NCBI RefSeq assembly: GCF_009834185.1
Contig: NZ_CP047173.1
Span: 248,001-312,000 of the forward strand
Direction: 5' to 3'
Source of the DNA: Rathayibacter sp. VKM Ac-2760
Lineage (GTDB): Bacteria > Actinomycetota > Actinomycetes > Actinomycetales > Microbacteriaceae
DNA length: 64,000 bases
Shown: positions 51,869 to 60,232 of the stretch, piece after piece
How the letters are laid out: every line of letters starts with the position of its first letter
How positions within the stretch are numbered: the first letter of the stretch is position 1
Translations under genes and position numbers: made by a program
The notes under the pieces: generated by a model
What the model was told of the DNA's origin: nothing
The model's database searches: none
Seen by the model: only the letters and a program-made list of their open reading frames with translations

Positions 51869-52708
51869 TCAGAGGATCGGCTTCCCGCCGGTGACGGCGA
51901 TCGTCGAGCCGCTCATGTAGCTGGCGTCGTCCGAGGCGAGCAGCACGTAGGCGTGCGCGACCTCGGCGGGCTGGCCGGGACGGCCGAGCGGCACCTGCTC
52001 GCCGAACGAGGCGACGGCCTCCGGCGGCATGGTGGCGGGGATCAGCGGGGTCCAGATCGGGCCGGGAGCGACCGCGTTCGCGCGGATCCCCTTCTCTCCG
52101 AGCGCCTGCGCGAGCGAGGCGGTCATGCTGAGCATCGCGGCCTTCGTCGCCGCGTAGGGCAGCAGCTGGTACGACGGCTGGTCGGACTGCACCGAGCTCG
52201 TCGCGATGATCGACGCGCCGCTGGCGAGGTGCGGCAGCGCGGCCTTGACCAGGTGGAAGTAGGCGCTGATGTTCGTCGCGATCGTGCGGTCCCACTCCTC
52301 GTCGGGGATGTCGGTGACCTCCTCGCGGCTCATCTGGAACGCCGCATTGCTCACGAGCACCTCGAGGTGCCCGAGCTTCTCGACGGTCTCGGCGACGACG
52401 GAGCGGCAGCGCGCCGGGTCCTGAAGGTCGCCGGGGAGGAGCAGCGCCTCGCGGCCCGCCTCGCGCACCCACTTCGCGGTGTCCTCGGCGTCCTCGTGCT
52501 CGTTCAGGTACGAGATCGCGACGTCGGCGCCCTCGCGGGCGAAGGCGATCGCGACGGCCTTGCCGATGCCGCTGTCGGCGCCGGTGATCAGTGCGACCTT
52601 GCCGCGCAGGCGGTCGGAGCCGCGGTAGCTGGTCTCGCCGTGGTCGGCCTTCGGCGTGAGCCGGCCTTCGGTGCCGGGCGGGGTCTGCTCGGGGGATTCC
52701 GGAGTCAT
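51869..52708 (-). CDS. SDR-family oxidoreductase, general-stress type
   Basis: A 279-residue dehydrogenase of the YdaD/YhdF-like stress group. It has an extended N-terminus (TPKADHGETSYRGSDRLRGKVALITGADSGIGKAVAIAF), NAAFQMS in place of NNAG, the active site YAATK (about 183-187), and the PPGTEGRLTPKADHGE leader typical of this group. GGGAG precedes the ATG. Soluble, NAD(P)-dependent; substrate unknown. Confidence 0.88.
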   Translation of the reverse strand: MTPESPEQTPPGTEGRLTPKADHGETSYRGSDRLRGKVALITGADSGIGKAVAIAFAREGADVAISYLNEHEDAEDTAKWVREAGREALLLPGDLQDPARCRSVVAETVEKLGHLEVLVSNAAFQMSREEVTDIPDEEWDRTIATNISAYFHLVKAALPHLASGASIIATSSVQSDQPSYQLLPYAATKAAMLSMTASLAQALGEKGIRANAVAPGPIWTPLIPATMPPEAVASFGEQVPLGRPGQPAEVAHAYVLLASDDASYMSGSTIAVTGGKPIL

Positions 52709-53010
52709 GGTGCTCCCTCTCGTCGTGGGTCGGTCCTCCCATGCAAGCCGCTCCCGCCGCGCGGCACCAAGGGGTTGACGCCCCCCCGCCCCCTCGCCGG
52801 TCGAGCAGCCCCGACCCCTTTGCTGGTCGAGCAGCCCCGCTCCTTGCTGGTCGAGTAGCCCCGCAGGGGCGTATCGAGACCCACCCCCGTCAGCAGGCGG
52901 GCCCCGCAGCCCCGCCCGCCGATCCGCGCCGTCAAGCCCGCGACACCGGGAGCCGCCGGAGAGTTGACTGAGCCGACGCTCCGCACCGGGAGCGACACGA
53001 GGAGGCCGAC
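52709..53010. other. Intergenic region with partial and complete family B repeats
   Basis: The divergent spacer between the SDR and the membrane protein gene. It holds family B fragments at 52797-52882 and, at 52981-53010, the ribosome binding site GAGGAGG of the downstream gene. No other feature seen. Confidence 0.45.
52797..52882. repeat. Cluster of two half and one complete family B palindromes
   Basis: CGGTCGAGCAGCCCCG and GCTGGTCGAGCAGCCCCG are isolated half copies; TTGCTGGTCGAGTAGCCCCGCAGGGGCGTATCGAGACCC (52844-52882) is complete. The half copies look like decay or partial duplication. Confidence 0.75.
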
Positions 53011-53772
53011 ATGAGCACGCCCACCGATCGGGGCCCCGGTCCCGACAGCAGCGACCCCACCCGCACCGACCGTGACGCGACCACCCGCTTCGACACCACG
53101 AGCACCGCCTCGGGCAGCGCGGGCGCCACCGCGGCCACGCCGCTCGACGACCGGACCGCGTCGCACCGCGCCCCCGTCACCCCCGACTCCGCCGAGGCCG
53201 CGAAGGCCCGCACCGCCGCCCGCAAGGACATCCAGCAGCGCGAGAAGGACCGCTTCGGCGGCCTCAAGATCGGCTGCGCCTTCTTCGGCTGGCTCGCCGC
53301 GACGGGACTCGCGGTCATCCTGACCGCCCTCGTCACCGCGATCGGTGCGGCCGTCGTCGGCACGCAGGACGTCACGGCCGACCTGGCCGCGGACCCCGCC
53401 GCGTTCGGCTGGGTCGGCGCCATCGCGCTGCTCGTGATCCTCCTCGTCGCCTACTACTCGGGCGGCTACGTCGCCGGGCGGATGGCCCGCTTCAGCGGCG
53501 CCAAGCAGGGCGTCGCCGTGTGGGCGTGGGCCGTCGTCGTGGCGATCGTCGTCGGCATCGTCTCCGCGCTCACCGGGGGCAGCCAGATCCTCTCGGCTGT
53601 CAGCGGCTTCCCGCAGATCCCGCTCGACGCGGGCGACGCCACCGTCGCCGCCGTCGTGACGGCGCTCGCCGCCCTCGTCGTCGCCCTGATCGGAGCCGTC
53701 CTCGGCGGCCTCGCCGGCATGCGCTTCCACCGTCGCGTCGACCGCGAGGGCCTGGAGGGCCTGGCGGTCTGA
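53011..53772 (+). CDS. Multi-pass membrane protein with long disordered N-terminus
   Basis: A 253-residue protein. Residues 1-85 are Thr/Asp/Ala/Pro-rich and disordered. Four membrane helices follow (about 92-118, 135-155, 172-190, 218-240), with a GGYVAGRMARFSGAKQGVAVW segment like the YrzE/TIGR04086 group. GAGGAGG lies six bases before the ATG. Possibly an envelope or stress protein; function unknown. Confidence 0.75.
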   Translation: MSTPTDRGPGPDSSDPTRTDRDATTRFDTTSTASGSAGATAATPLDDRTASHRAPVTPDSAEAAKARTAARKDIQQREKDRFGGLKIGCAFFGWLAATGLAVILTALVTAIGAAVVGTQDVTADLAADPAAFGWVGAIALLVILLVAYYSGGYVAGRMARFSGAKQGVAVWAWAVVVAIVVGIVSALTGGSQILSAVSGFPQIPLDAGDATVAAVVTALAALVVALIGAVLGGLAGMRFHRRVDREGLEGLAV

Positions 53773-53785
53773 CCCCCCTCCCGCC

Positions 53786-53844
53786 GCGAGATGCCACTTG
53801 TGAGCCCGCGCCTCGGCGTGTCGCGCTCACAAGTGGCATCTCGC
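53786..53844. repeat. Family A palindrome, copy 5
   Basis: Arms GCGAGATGCCACTTGTGAGC and GCTCACAAGTGGCATCTCGC are perfect 20-mers around CCGCGCCTCGGCGTGTCGC. It lies only 15 bp before the NUDIX gene start. Confidence 0.9.
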
Positions 53845-53858
53845 CTACGCTCTCCCGG

Positions 53859-54416
53859 GTGGAGACCTCGCGCATCGAACGGCTGAGCGCGCAGCTGGCG
53901 GAGTGGGCGGCCCCGCCCGCCCTCGCGGGACTCCGCGACGAGTACCTCGCCTTCGCGGACGAGCGCGGCGCGTCCGCGCTCGAGCGCGGCGGCGGCCCCG
54001 AGCACATCACCGCCAGCTGCTTCGTCCTGTCGCCCGACCTCGAGCGGGTGCTGCTCTGCTACCACCGCAAGGGCCGGTTCTGGGTGCAGCTCGGCGGCCA
54101 CGTGGAGCCGGCCGACGCCTCCGTCCCCGCCACCGCCGAGCGCGAGGCCCGGGAGGAGAGCGGGATCGAGGCGCTCACCCTGCGCAGCCCGGTCCCCGTC
54201 GACCTCGACCGGCACGGCCTCGGCGGCGGCTTCGGCCGCTGCACCACCCACTGGGACGTCGGCTACGCCGCCGTCGTCGACCCCGCCGTGCCGCTCGTCG
54301 TGAGCGACGAGAGCGACGCCCTGGCCTGGTGGCCGGTCGCCGCGCTGCCCGCCGAGATCCCTCCGCGCTTCGACCGGCGCCTGGCCGGCGCGCTGGCGGG
54401 GGTCCGCCGGCTCTGA
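53859..54416 (+). CDS. NUDIX hydrolase
   Basis: A 185-residue NUDIX protein starting at GTG 53859; TACGCT ends seven bases upstream, suggesting a leaderless transcript. The NUDIX box is GGHVEPADASVPATAEREAREESGI, with REAREESG carrying the metal-binding Glu residues. The family hydrolyses nucleoside diphosphate derivatives. Neither substrate nor partner is evident. Confidence 0.87.
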   Translation: METSRIERLSAQLAEWAAPPALAGLRDEYLAFADERGASALERGGGPEHITASCFVLSPDLERVLLCYHRKGRFWVQLGGHVEPADASVPATAEREAREESGIEALTLRSPVPVDLDRHGLGGGFGRCTTHWDVGYAAVVDPAVPLVVSDESDALAWWPVAALPAEIPPRFDRRLAGALAGVRRL

Positions 54417-54490
54417 CGACGCGCCGCTCCGAAGCCGCCGCCGGCCGGACCCGACACCGCCGCCCCGCCGACATGCGGCACGATGTCCTC

Positions 54491-55489
54491 ATGCCCGACC
54501 CCGCGCGCCCCGTCGTCGTCCTCGCCGGAGCGAGCGGCTTCCTCGGCACCGATCTCGCCTGCCGCTTCGAGGCCGAGGGCTGGACCGTCCGCCGCATCGG
54601 CCGCTCGGGCCCCGACGCCCGCTGGGGCGACACCGCCGCGATCAGCCGCACCCTCGACGGCGCCCGCCTCCTCGTCAACCTGGCCGGCAAGAGCGTCGAC
54701 TGCCGCTACACCGCCGCGAACCGCGCCGAGATCCTCCGCTCGCGGGTCGAGACCACGCGCGAGCTGCAGCGCGCCGTCGCGGCCGCCGCGACCCCTCCGC
54801 CCGTCTGGATGAACGCGAGCACCGCCACGATCTACCGCCACGAGGAGGAGCGCGCCAACACCGAGCGCGACGGCGTCCTCGGCGAGGGCTTCTCCGTCGA
54901 CGTCGCGCGCGCCTGGGAGGAAGCGTTCTTCGCCGGCGAGACCCCGGGCGTCCGCCGCCTCGCCCTGCGGATGACGATCGTGCTCGGCGACGGACCGGCC
55001 ACCGGCATCCTGCTGCGTCTCGCCCGGCTCGGCCTCGGCGGCCCGCAGTTCGACGGACGCTGGCCGTCCACCCGCGCCCGCCGCGAGGCCGGCGTGCACC
55101 ACGAGTACCGCCCGACCCACGGCCGCCAGCACTTCAGCTGGATCCACGTGGAGGACGTCTTCCGCTCGATCCTCTTCCTGGAGGAGCAGGGCCCGGAGAA
55201 GCAGGGCCCAGAGGAGCGACCCCTCGACGGCCCCATCAACCTCGCCGCCCCGAACCCCAGCGACAACACCGAGCTCTCCCGCCTGCTCCGCGCCGCGGTG
55301 GGCCGCCGCCTGGGCCTCCCCGCCCCGCGCTTCGTCCTCGAGCCGGCGACCTTCGCCCTCCGCACCGAGTCCGAGCTGCTCCTGAAGAGCCGCTGGGTCG
55401 TCCCCGGCCGCCTCGAGGACGCCGGCTTCACCTTCGCCCACCCGGATCTCGGCGAGGCCCTCCGCGACATCGTCGCGACCGCGCGCTGA
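54491..55489 (+). CDS. TIGR01777-type NAD-dependent epimerase/dehydratase
   Basis: A 332-residue extended SDR of the TIGR01777 (SDR39U1, YfcH) group: GASGFLGTDLACRFEAEG (about 13-30), LVNLAGKSVDCRYTAANRAEIL (about 61-82), RVETTRELQRAV, and STATIYRHEE. I start at ATG 54491; an in-frame ATG at 54473 is possible. It is 75 bp after the NUDIX gene and may share its transcript. Function of the group is undefined. Confidence 0.87.
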   Translation: MPDPARPVVVLAGASGFLGTDLACRFEAEGWTVRRIGRSGPDARWGDTAAISRTLDGARLLVNLAGKSVDCRYTAANRAEILRSRVETTRELQRAVAAAATPPPVWMNASTATIYRHEEERANTERDGVLGEGFSVDVARAWEEAFFAGETPGVRRLALRMTIVLGDGPATGILLRLARLGLGGPQFDGRWPSTRARREAGVHHEYRPTHGRQHFSWIHVEDVFRSILFLEEQGPEKQGPEERPLDGPINLAAPNPSDNTELSRLLRAAVGRRLGLPAPRFVLEPATFALRTESELLLKSRWVVPGRLEDAGFTFAHPDLGEALRDIVATAR

Positions 55490-55502
55490 CGCGGGGCGCC
55501 AC

Positions 55503-55552
55503 TCTCCAGAAGTCGTCGTACTCGTGCTCCGGGCACGACGACTCTTGAGGAG
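55503..55552. terminator. Convergent terminator-like inverted repeat
   Basis: AGTCGTCGT (55511-55519) pairs with ACGACGACT (55535-55543), and a competing inner CGTGC/GCACG pair lies between, in the 80-bp gap where the epimerase and purD genes converge. Confidence 0.5.
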
Positions 55553-55569
55553 CGAGCGAGCCCCGGCGC

Positions 55570-56841
55570 CTAGCGCCCCGCGACGCGCAGCGCGATGTCG
55601 CGGCGGTACTGACCGCCGTCGAGCGTGATCAGGTCGAGCGCGCGATACGCGCGCTCGCGCGCCTCGGCGAAGTCGGCGCCGCGGGCGACGACGTTCAGCA
55701 CGCGGCCGCCAGTGGCGACGAAGCGGCCGTCGACCAGCTGCGTCGCCGCGTGGGCGATGGTGACGCCCGGCACCTCGGCCGCCGCCTCCAGCCCGCCGAG
55801 CACGCGCCCGGTCGCCGCGTTCTCGGGGTAGCCCTCGCTCGCGAGCACGACGGTCACGGCGACCTCCTCGGAGAATGCCGGCCACGGCACGGAGGCGAGC
55901 GCTCCGGTCGCCGCCGCGAACAGCAGGGCGGAGAGGGGGGAGACGAGGCGCGGCAGCACGACCTGGGTCTCCGGATCGCCGAAGCGCGCGTTGAACTCGA
56001 TCACGCGGATGCCGGCGTCGGTGACGATCAGCCCGCAGTAGAGCAGCCCGACGAACGGGGTGCGCTCGCGCTCGAGCTGGCGGACGGTGGGGATGGCGAC
56101 GGTGTCGATGACCTCGTCGACGAAGGCGCGCTCGCTCTCCCAGCGGTCGGTGAGCCAGGGGAGCGGGGAGTAGGCGCCCATGCCGCCGGTATTCGGGCCC
56201 TCGTCGCCGTCGCCGAGGCGCTTGAAGTCCTGGGCGGGGGAGAGCGGCACCACGTCGTGCCCGTCGGAGAGGAGGAAGAGCGAGACCTCCTGGCCGGCCA
56301 GGAACTCCTCGATCAGCACGTCGCCGGACTGCAGCCAGAACTCGGCGTGCGCGATCGCCGCGCTGCGCGACTCCGTCACGAGGACGCCCTTGCCGGCCGC
56401 GAGACCGTCGGCCTTGACGACGTAGGGCGCGCCGAACTCGTCGATGACGCGCGTCGCGTCGACGAGCGTCGAGACGCGGGTGGCGCGGCCGGTGGGCACG
56501 CGCGCCATGTCCATCACGCGCTTGGCGAAGGTCTTGGAGCCCTCGAGGGCGGCGGCGGCGCGGTCCGGCCCGAACGTGGCGATGCGGCGGCGGCGCAGGG
56601 CGTCGGCGACGCCGGCGACGAGCGGGGCCTCGGGGCCGATCACGACGAGCTCGATCCCCTGCTCGACGGCGAAGTCCGAGACGAGCCGGGGGCTGTTGGT
56701 GTCGAAGTGGATGACCTCCACGTCACGCGCGATCCCCGCGTTGCCGGGGGCGGCGATGATCTCGTGCGCCTCCTCCTCGGCGAGCAGAGCGGTGATGATG
56801 GCGTGCTCACGGGCACCGGAGCCGAGGACGAGGATCTTCAC
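55570..56841 (-). CDS. purD: Phosphoribosylamine-glycine ligase
   Basis: A 423-residue ATP-grasp enzyme for the second step of purine synthesis. It begins KILVLGSGAREHAI with the nucleotide-binding loop. ATP-grasp parts include APYVVKADGLAAGKGVLV, EEFLAGQEVSLFLLSDG, NTGGMGAYSPLPWLT, and the metal-site loop GIRVIEFNARFGDPETQVVL. GTG 56841 is preceded by TATCCT six bases away, so it may be leaderless. The sterol-carrier gene at 57020 is its usual neighbour in this group. Confidence 0.95.
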   Translation of the reverse strand: MKILVLGSGAREHAIITALLAEEEAHEIIAAPGNAGIARDVEVIHFDTNSPRLVSDFAVEQGIELVVIGPEAPLVAGVADALRRRRIATFGPDRAAAALEGSKTFAKRVMDMARVPTGRATRVSTLVDATRVIDEFGAPYVVKADGLAAGKGVLVTESRSAAIAHAEFWLQSGDVLIEEFLAGQEVSLFLLSDGHDVVPLSPAQDFKRLGDGDEGPNTGGMGAYSPLPWLTDRWESERAFVDEVIDTVAIPTVRQLERERTPFVGLLYCGLIVTDAGIRVIEFNARFGDPETQVVLPRLVSPLSALLFAAATGALASVPWPAFSEEVAVTVVLASEGYPENAATGRVLGGLEAAAEVPGVTIAHAATQLVDGRFVATGGRVLNVVARGADFAEARERAYRALDLITLDGGQYRRDIALRVAGR

Positions 56842-56916
56842 CCTGACAGGATAGGCCCGCCCTCGCGCGCCCCGGTCCGGGTGCGCGCCCCGTCGCCGTG
56901 CGCCCCGCCCCCACCT

Positions 56917-56979
56917 CCGCGAGATGCCACTTGCGCACGCCTTATGCGGCGTGTCGCGTGCACAAGTGGCATCTCGCGG
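56917..56979. repeat. Family A palindrome, copy 6
   Basis: Arms CCGCGAGATGCCACTT and AAGTGGCATCTCGCGG. One arm carries GCGC where the others have GTGA. Lies in the purD/sterol-carrier divergent spacer. Confidence 0.9.
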
Positions 56980-57019
56980 CGCGCGACGGCACGGCGCGAC
57001 GGCACGGCAGACTGGGGGG

Positions 57020-57382
57020 ATGGCCAAGGGGAAGATCGACGAGGCGAGCGGGCAGGCGGCCGTGCGGGCGGCGCTCGCCGGCGGCGCGGACCGGAACACG
57101 ACCGCGACGGCCGTCCGCTTCCTCCTGCAGATCATCGAGACGAACGTCCCCGGCCGCAGCGTCGAGGTCCGCGTCCCGCCCTTCGGCGCCGCCCAGTGCG
57201 TCGAGGGCCCGGGCCACACCCGCGGCACCCCGCCGAACGTGATCGAGATGGACGCCGCCACCTGGCTCCCCCTCGCGACCGGCTCCCTCCCCTGGAGCGA
57301 GGGCCTCGCGAGCGGCCGCATCCACGCCTCCGGCGTCCGCGCCGATCTCTCGCCGTTCCTGCCGCTGCTGCACGTCCGCTGA
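57020..57382 (+). CDS. Bacterial sterol carrier-like protein
   Basis: A 120-residue protein of the small SCP2-like/bSCP family found next to purine genes in Actinobacteria. It starts at ATG 57020 after GGGGGG. Typical segments are TTATAVRFLLQIIETNVPGRSVEVRVPPFGAAQCVEGPGHTRGTPPNVIEMD and WSEGLASGRIHASGVRADLSPFLPLL. It probably binds a hydrophobic ligand in the cytoplasm; the ligand is unknown. Confidence 0.85.
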   Translation: MAKGKIDEASGQAAVRAALAGGADRNTTATAVRFLLQIIETNVPGRSVEVRVPPFGAAQCVEGPGHTRGTPPNVIEMDAATWLPLATGSLPWSEGLASGRIHASGVRADLSPFLPLLHVR

Positions 57383-57532
57383 CCGACGGCGAGTTAACTT
57401 CTCGTAAACGCACCGCCGCCGCCCCGATCGACGTTTGACGGGCAGGCCCGCGTCGGGTTGTCTGGGAAAGTTCCCCCACTGCGGCAGGAGTTCTCTCCGA
57501 ATCGCCGCTCGATGCTTGGAGACCTCCACCAG

Positions 57533-59824
57533 ATGCGCAGTACAACCCCGGGCCGTCGACGCGGCCTTCTCAGAATGCTCTCCGCGACCGCAGTGGGTGC
57601 CGTCGCCGGCGCCGCACTGCTCGGCGCCGCCCCCGCGATGGCCGCCGACGGGCAGGTCATCGACATCTACACGATGAACGACTTCCACGGACGTCTCGAG
57701 GCCTCCGCCGCGGGCACCGTAGCCGGGAGCACGCCCGGAGCGGCGTCGCTCGCCTCGGCCTACGCGACGCTCAAGGCCGAGAACCCCGAGAACTCGATCC
57801 TCATCTCCGCGGGCGACAACATCGGCGCGTCGACCTTCACGTCCTACGTGCAGCAGGACACCCCGACCATCGACGCGCTCGGACTGATGGGTGTGAGCGC
57901 CTCGGCGATCGGCAACCACGAGTTCGACCAGGGCCGTGCCGACCTCGACGACCGCGTGATCCCGCGCGCCGAGTTCGAGTACTTCTCCTCGAACCTGCTC
58001 GAGAAGGGCACGACCGAGCACGCCTACGCGTCGTCGTACGTGCAGGACTTCAACGGCATCACGGTGGGCTTCATCGGCGCGACGACCGCGAGCCTCCCCT
58101 CGCTGGTCTCGCCGGCCGGCATCGCCACGCTCGACGTGGCGCCGGTCGTCGACTCCGTGAACGCGGAAGCGGCGCGGCTCCAGGACGGCGTGGACGACAG
58201 CGCCGACTCCTCGATCCCGGCGGCGGCGAAGAACCTCGAGGCCGACGTGATCGTCGCGGTCGTGCACGAGGGCGCCGCTTCGGCGGATGCGGACTTCACT
58301 GACGCGGACACCGTCTTCGGTGCGATCGTGGACGGAATCGCGCCGGTGACGGACGCGATCGTCTCCGCGCACACCCACCAGGCCTACTTCGAGACCGTCG
58401 ACGTCGACGGGAAGAAGATCCCCGTCGTGCAGGCGGGCCAGTACGGCAACCACCTCGGCCACCTCGAGCTGACCATCGACCCGGTGACCAAGGACGTCAC
58501 GACGGCTGTGCCCACCCTCGTCGACACGCTGACGCCCGTCCAGGTCACCAACCCGACCAACGGGGCCGTCTCCACCAGCTACCAGCCCGCCTACGCCGCC
58601 GACTCCACGCCGGAGGGCGTGGCTGTCGCCGCGCTCGTGGCGGACGCTGTGGCCATCGCCGATGTCGAGGGCGCCGTTCCGGTCGGCTCGATCACCGCCG
58701 ACATCCGCCGTGGTGTTCAGTCCGACGGGTCCGAGAACCGCGGCGCCGAATCGACGATGGGCAACCTCGTCGCCGACGCTCAGCTCTGGGCCACGCAGGA
58801 GGACCTCGGAACGCAGATCGCCTTCATGAACCCGGGCGGCGTGCGCAACGATCTGCTCTTCGCGTCGAGCGGAGACGGCGACGCGGACGGGCAGGTCTCC
58901 TACAAGGAGGCCGCGGCCGTCCAGCTGTTCGCGAACACGCTCGTCACCGAGACCCTCACCGGCGCGCAGATCACGACGGTCCTCGAGCAGCAGTGGCAGG
59001 TCGGCCAGTCCCGTCCGGAGCTCCACCTCGGCATCTCGAAGGACCTGACCTACACCTACGACCCGACCGCCGAGGTCGGCTCGCACATCACCGGCGTCTT
59101 CTTCCAGGGCGAGCCGATCGCGGACGACGAGACGTTCAAGATCGTCACGAACTCGTTCCTCGCCTCGGGCGGCGACAACTTCACCGAGCTGGCCAACGGC
59201 ACGGGCAAGGCCGACTCCGGCCGCGTCGACCTGACCGCCTTCACCGACTACATCGCCGCCTTCTCGCCGGTCACGCCGGACCCGGCCTCGCGCTCGATCG
59301 GCATCGTCGACACCAGCGCCGAGGGCGCCGAGACGCTGTCCTACGAGCTCTCCTCGCTCGACGTCAACAACTCGACCGTCCGCGACGACGAGGTGCAGGT
59401 GCTCGTCGACGGCGTCCAGGTGGCGACGGCTCCGATCGATCACACGGTCGTCGACACCACGGACGAGCAGGGCCGCGCATCGGTCAGCTTCTCCGTCGCG
59501 GACCTCGCGCCCGGTGACCACGAGCTCGAGTTCGCGCTGCCCGTCACGGGCGTGTCGGTGCTCTCGACGCTCACGGTGACCGAGGCCGCGGGCCCGGGCA
59601 CCACGCCCACGCCCACCCCGACCCCGGAGCCCACCGAGACCGTCATCCCGACGACGCCCGCGACGACGGCTCCCGCCGTGCCGGGTGCCTCGGGCGGACC
59701 GACGAAGCACCTCGCCGCGACCGGAGTCGACGCGACTCCGGCCTTCGCGGCCGGTGCCGCGCTGCTGCTGCTCGGACTCGGCATGACCGTGGCGCGCCTG
59801 CGCCGCCGCACCGCCGCGAAGTAG
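57533..59824 (+). CDS. Cell-wall-anchored 5'-nucleotidase/UDP-sugar hydrolase
   Basis: A 763-residue surface enzyme. Residues 1-37 are a signal peptide (RRR, hydrophobic core, AMA/ADG); start ATG 57533, with an in-frame ATG at 57512. The metallophosphatase domain has IYTMNDFHGRLEA, ISAGDNIGAS, AIGNHEFDQG, VHEGAAS, and the HTHQAYF histidine set; the C-terminal 5'-nucleotidase domain (about 360-560) follows. An Ig-like stretch and a Pro/Thr-rich linker (PTPTPTPEPTE) lead to LAATG, a membrane helix and RRR, a class E (LAxTG) sortase signal. It releases nucleosides from external nucleotides, probably for phosphate or purine salvage. Confidence 0.92.
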   Translation: MRSTTPGRRRGLLRMLSATAVGAVAGAALLGAAPAMAADGQVIDIYTMNDFHGRLEASAAGTVAGSTPGAASLASAYATLKAENPENSILISAGDNIGASTFTSYVQQDTPTIDALGLMGVSASAIGNHEFDQGRADLDDRVIPRAEFEYFSSNLLEKGTTEHAYASSYVQDFNGITVGFIGATTASLPSLVSPAGIATLDVAPVVDSVNAEAARLQDGVDDSADSSIPAAAKNLEADVIVAVVHEGAASADADFTDADTVFGAIVDGIAPVTDAIVSAHTHQAYFETVDVDGKKIPVVQAGQYGNHLGHLELTIDPVTKDVTTAVPTLVDTLTPVQVTNPTNGAVSTSYQPAYAADSTPEGVAVAALVADAVAIADVEGAVPVGSITADIRRGVQSDGSENRGAESTMGNLVADAQLWATQEDLGTQIAFMNPGGVRNDLLFASSGDGDADGQVSYKEAAAVQLFANTLVTETLTGAQITTVLEQQWQVGQSRPELHLGISKDLTYTYDPTAEVGSHITGVFFQGEPIADDETFKIVTNSFLASGGDNFTELANGTGKADSGRVDLTAFTDYIAAFSPVTPDPASRSIGIVDTSAEGAETLSYELSSLDVNNSTVRDDEVQVLVDGVQVATAPIDHTVVDTTDEQGRASVSFSVADLAPGDHELEFALPVTGVSVLSTLTVTEAAGPGTTPTPTPTPEPTETVIPTTPATTAPAVPGASGGPTKHLAATGVDATPAFAAGAALLLLGLGMTVARLRRRTAAK

Positions 59825-59837
59825 CACTCACCCAGGA

Positions 59838-59868
59838 GAGGCCCCGCGGTTCGTCGCCGCGGGGCCTC
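59838..59868 (+). terminator. Rho-independent-like terminator of 5'-nucleotidase gene
   Basis: GAGGCCCCGCGG and CCGCGGGGCCTC form a perfect 12-bp stem with a seven-base loop, followed by TTCTGC, 13 bases after the stop codon. Confidence 0.85.
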
Positions 59869-59906
59869 TTCTGCGTTCAGGCGCGGGGCGGCCCCTGGAG
59901 ACGCGA

Positions 59907-59939
59907 GAACGCCGCCTCCCGCGAGGGGAGACGGCGTTC
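59907..59939 (-). terminator. Hairpin 3' of small membrane protein gene
   Basis: GAACGCCG...CGGCGTTC with inner CTCCC/GGGAG, about 13 paired bases around GCGA. It lies downstream of the leftward 36-residue gene and probably terminates it. Confidence 0.55.
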
Positions 59940-59975
59940 GGGTGCGAGGAGCGGTGCTGTCGCGGAGCGCGGGGC

Positions 59976-60086
59976 TCAGTGGCGGACGGGGACCTGACGG
60001 TAGCCGTCACGGCTGGCGATCAGCACCGTCGACACCGTGCCCCATGCGGCGACGGCACCGAGGACGACGAGGAGTGCGATGCTCAT
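59976..60086 (-). CDS. Very small membrane protein
   Basis: A 36-residue ORF: ATG 60086, AAAGG about 11 bases upstream, stop at 59976. The sequence MSIALLVVLGAVAAWGTVSTVLIASRDGYRQVPVRH predicts one membrane helix (2-24) and a basic, Arg/His-rich cytoplasmic tail. It has its own terminator hairpin and is divergent from a LysR gene, as real small genes are. Function unknown. Confidence 0.65.
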   Translation of the reverse strand: MSIALLVVLGAVAAWGTVSTVLIASRDGYRQVPVRH

Positions 60087-60216
60087 GAGTGTTCTGCCTT
60101 TCGTTGCTCCGACGTGTCTGCCAGGTTTGGCGATCCATCCGCCGGGATGCTCTGTACAACGTCCACTCTGGGCTCTTCTGTTCCTAAGGACAATCGAACT
60201 GTTCTTGCCCTGACGT

Positions 60217-60232
60217 GTAGCGTTGCTACATG
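60217..60232. promoter_or_regulatory. Palindrome over LysR start
   Basis: GTAGC-GTT-GCTAC ends at the ATG of the LysR gene and overlaps its presumed -10 box (TAGCGT), fitting autorepression. Confidence 0.4.
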
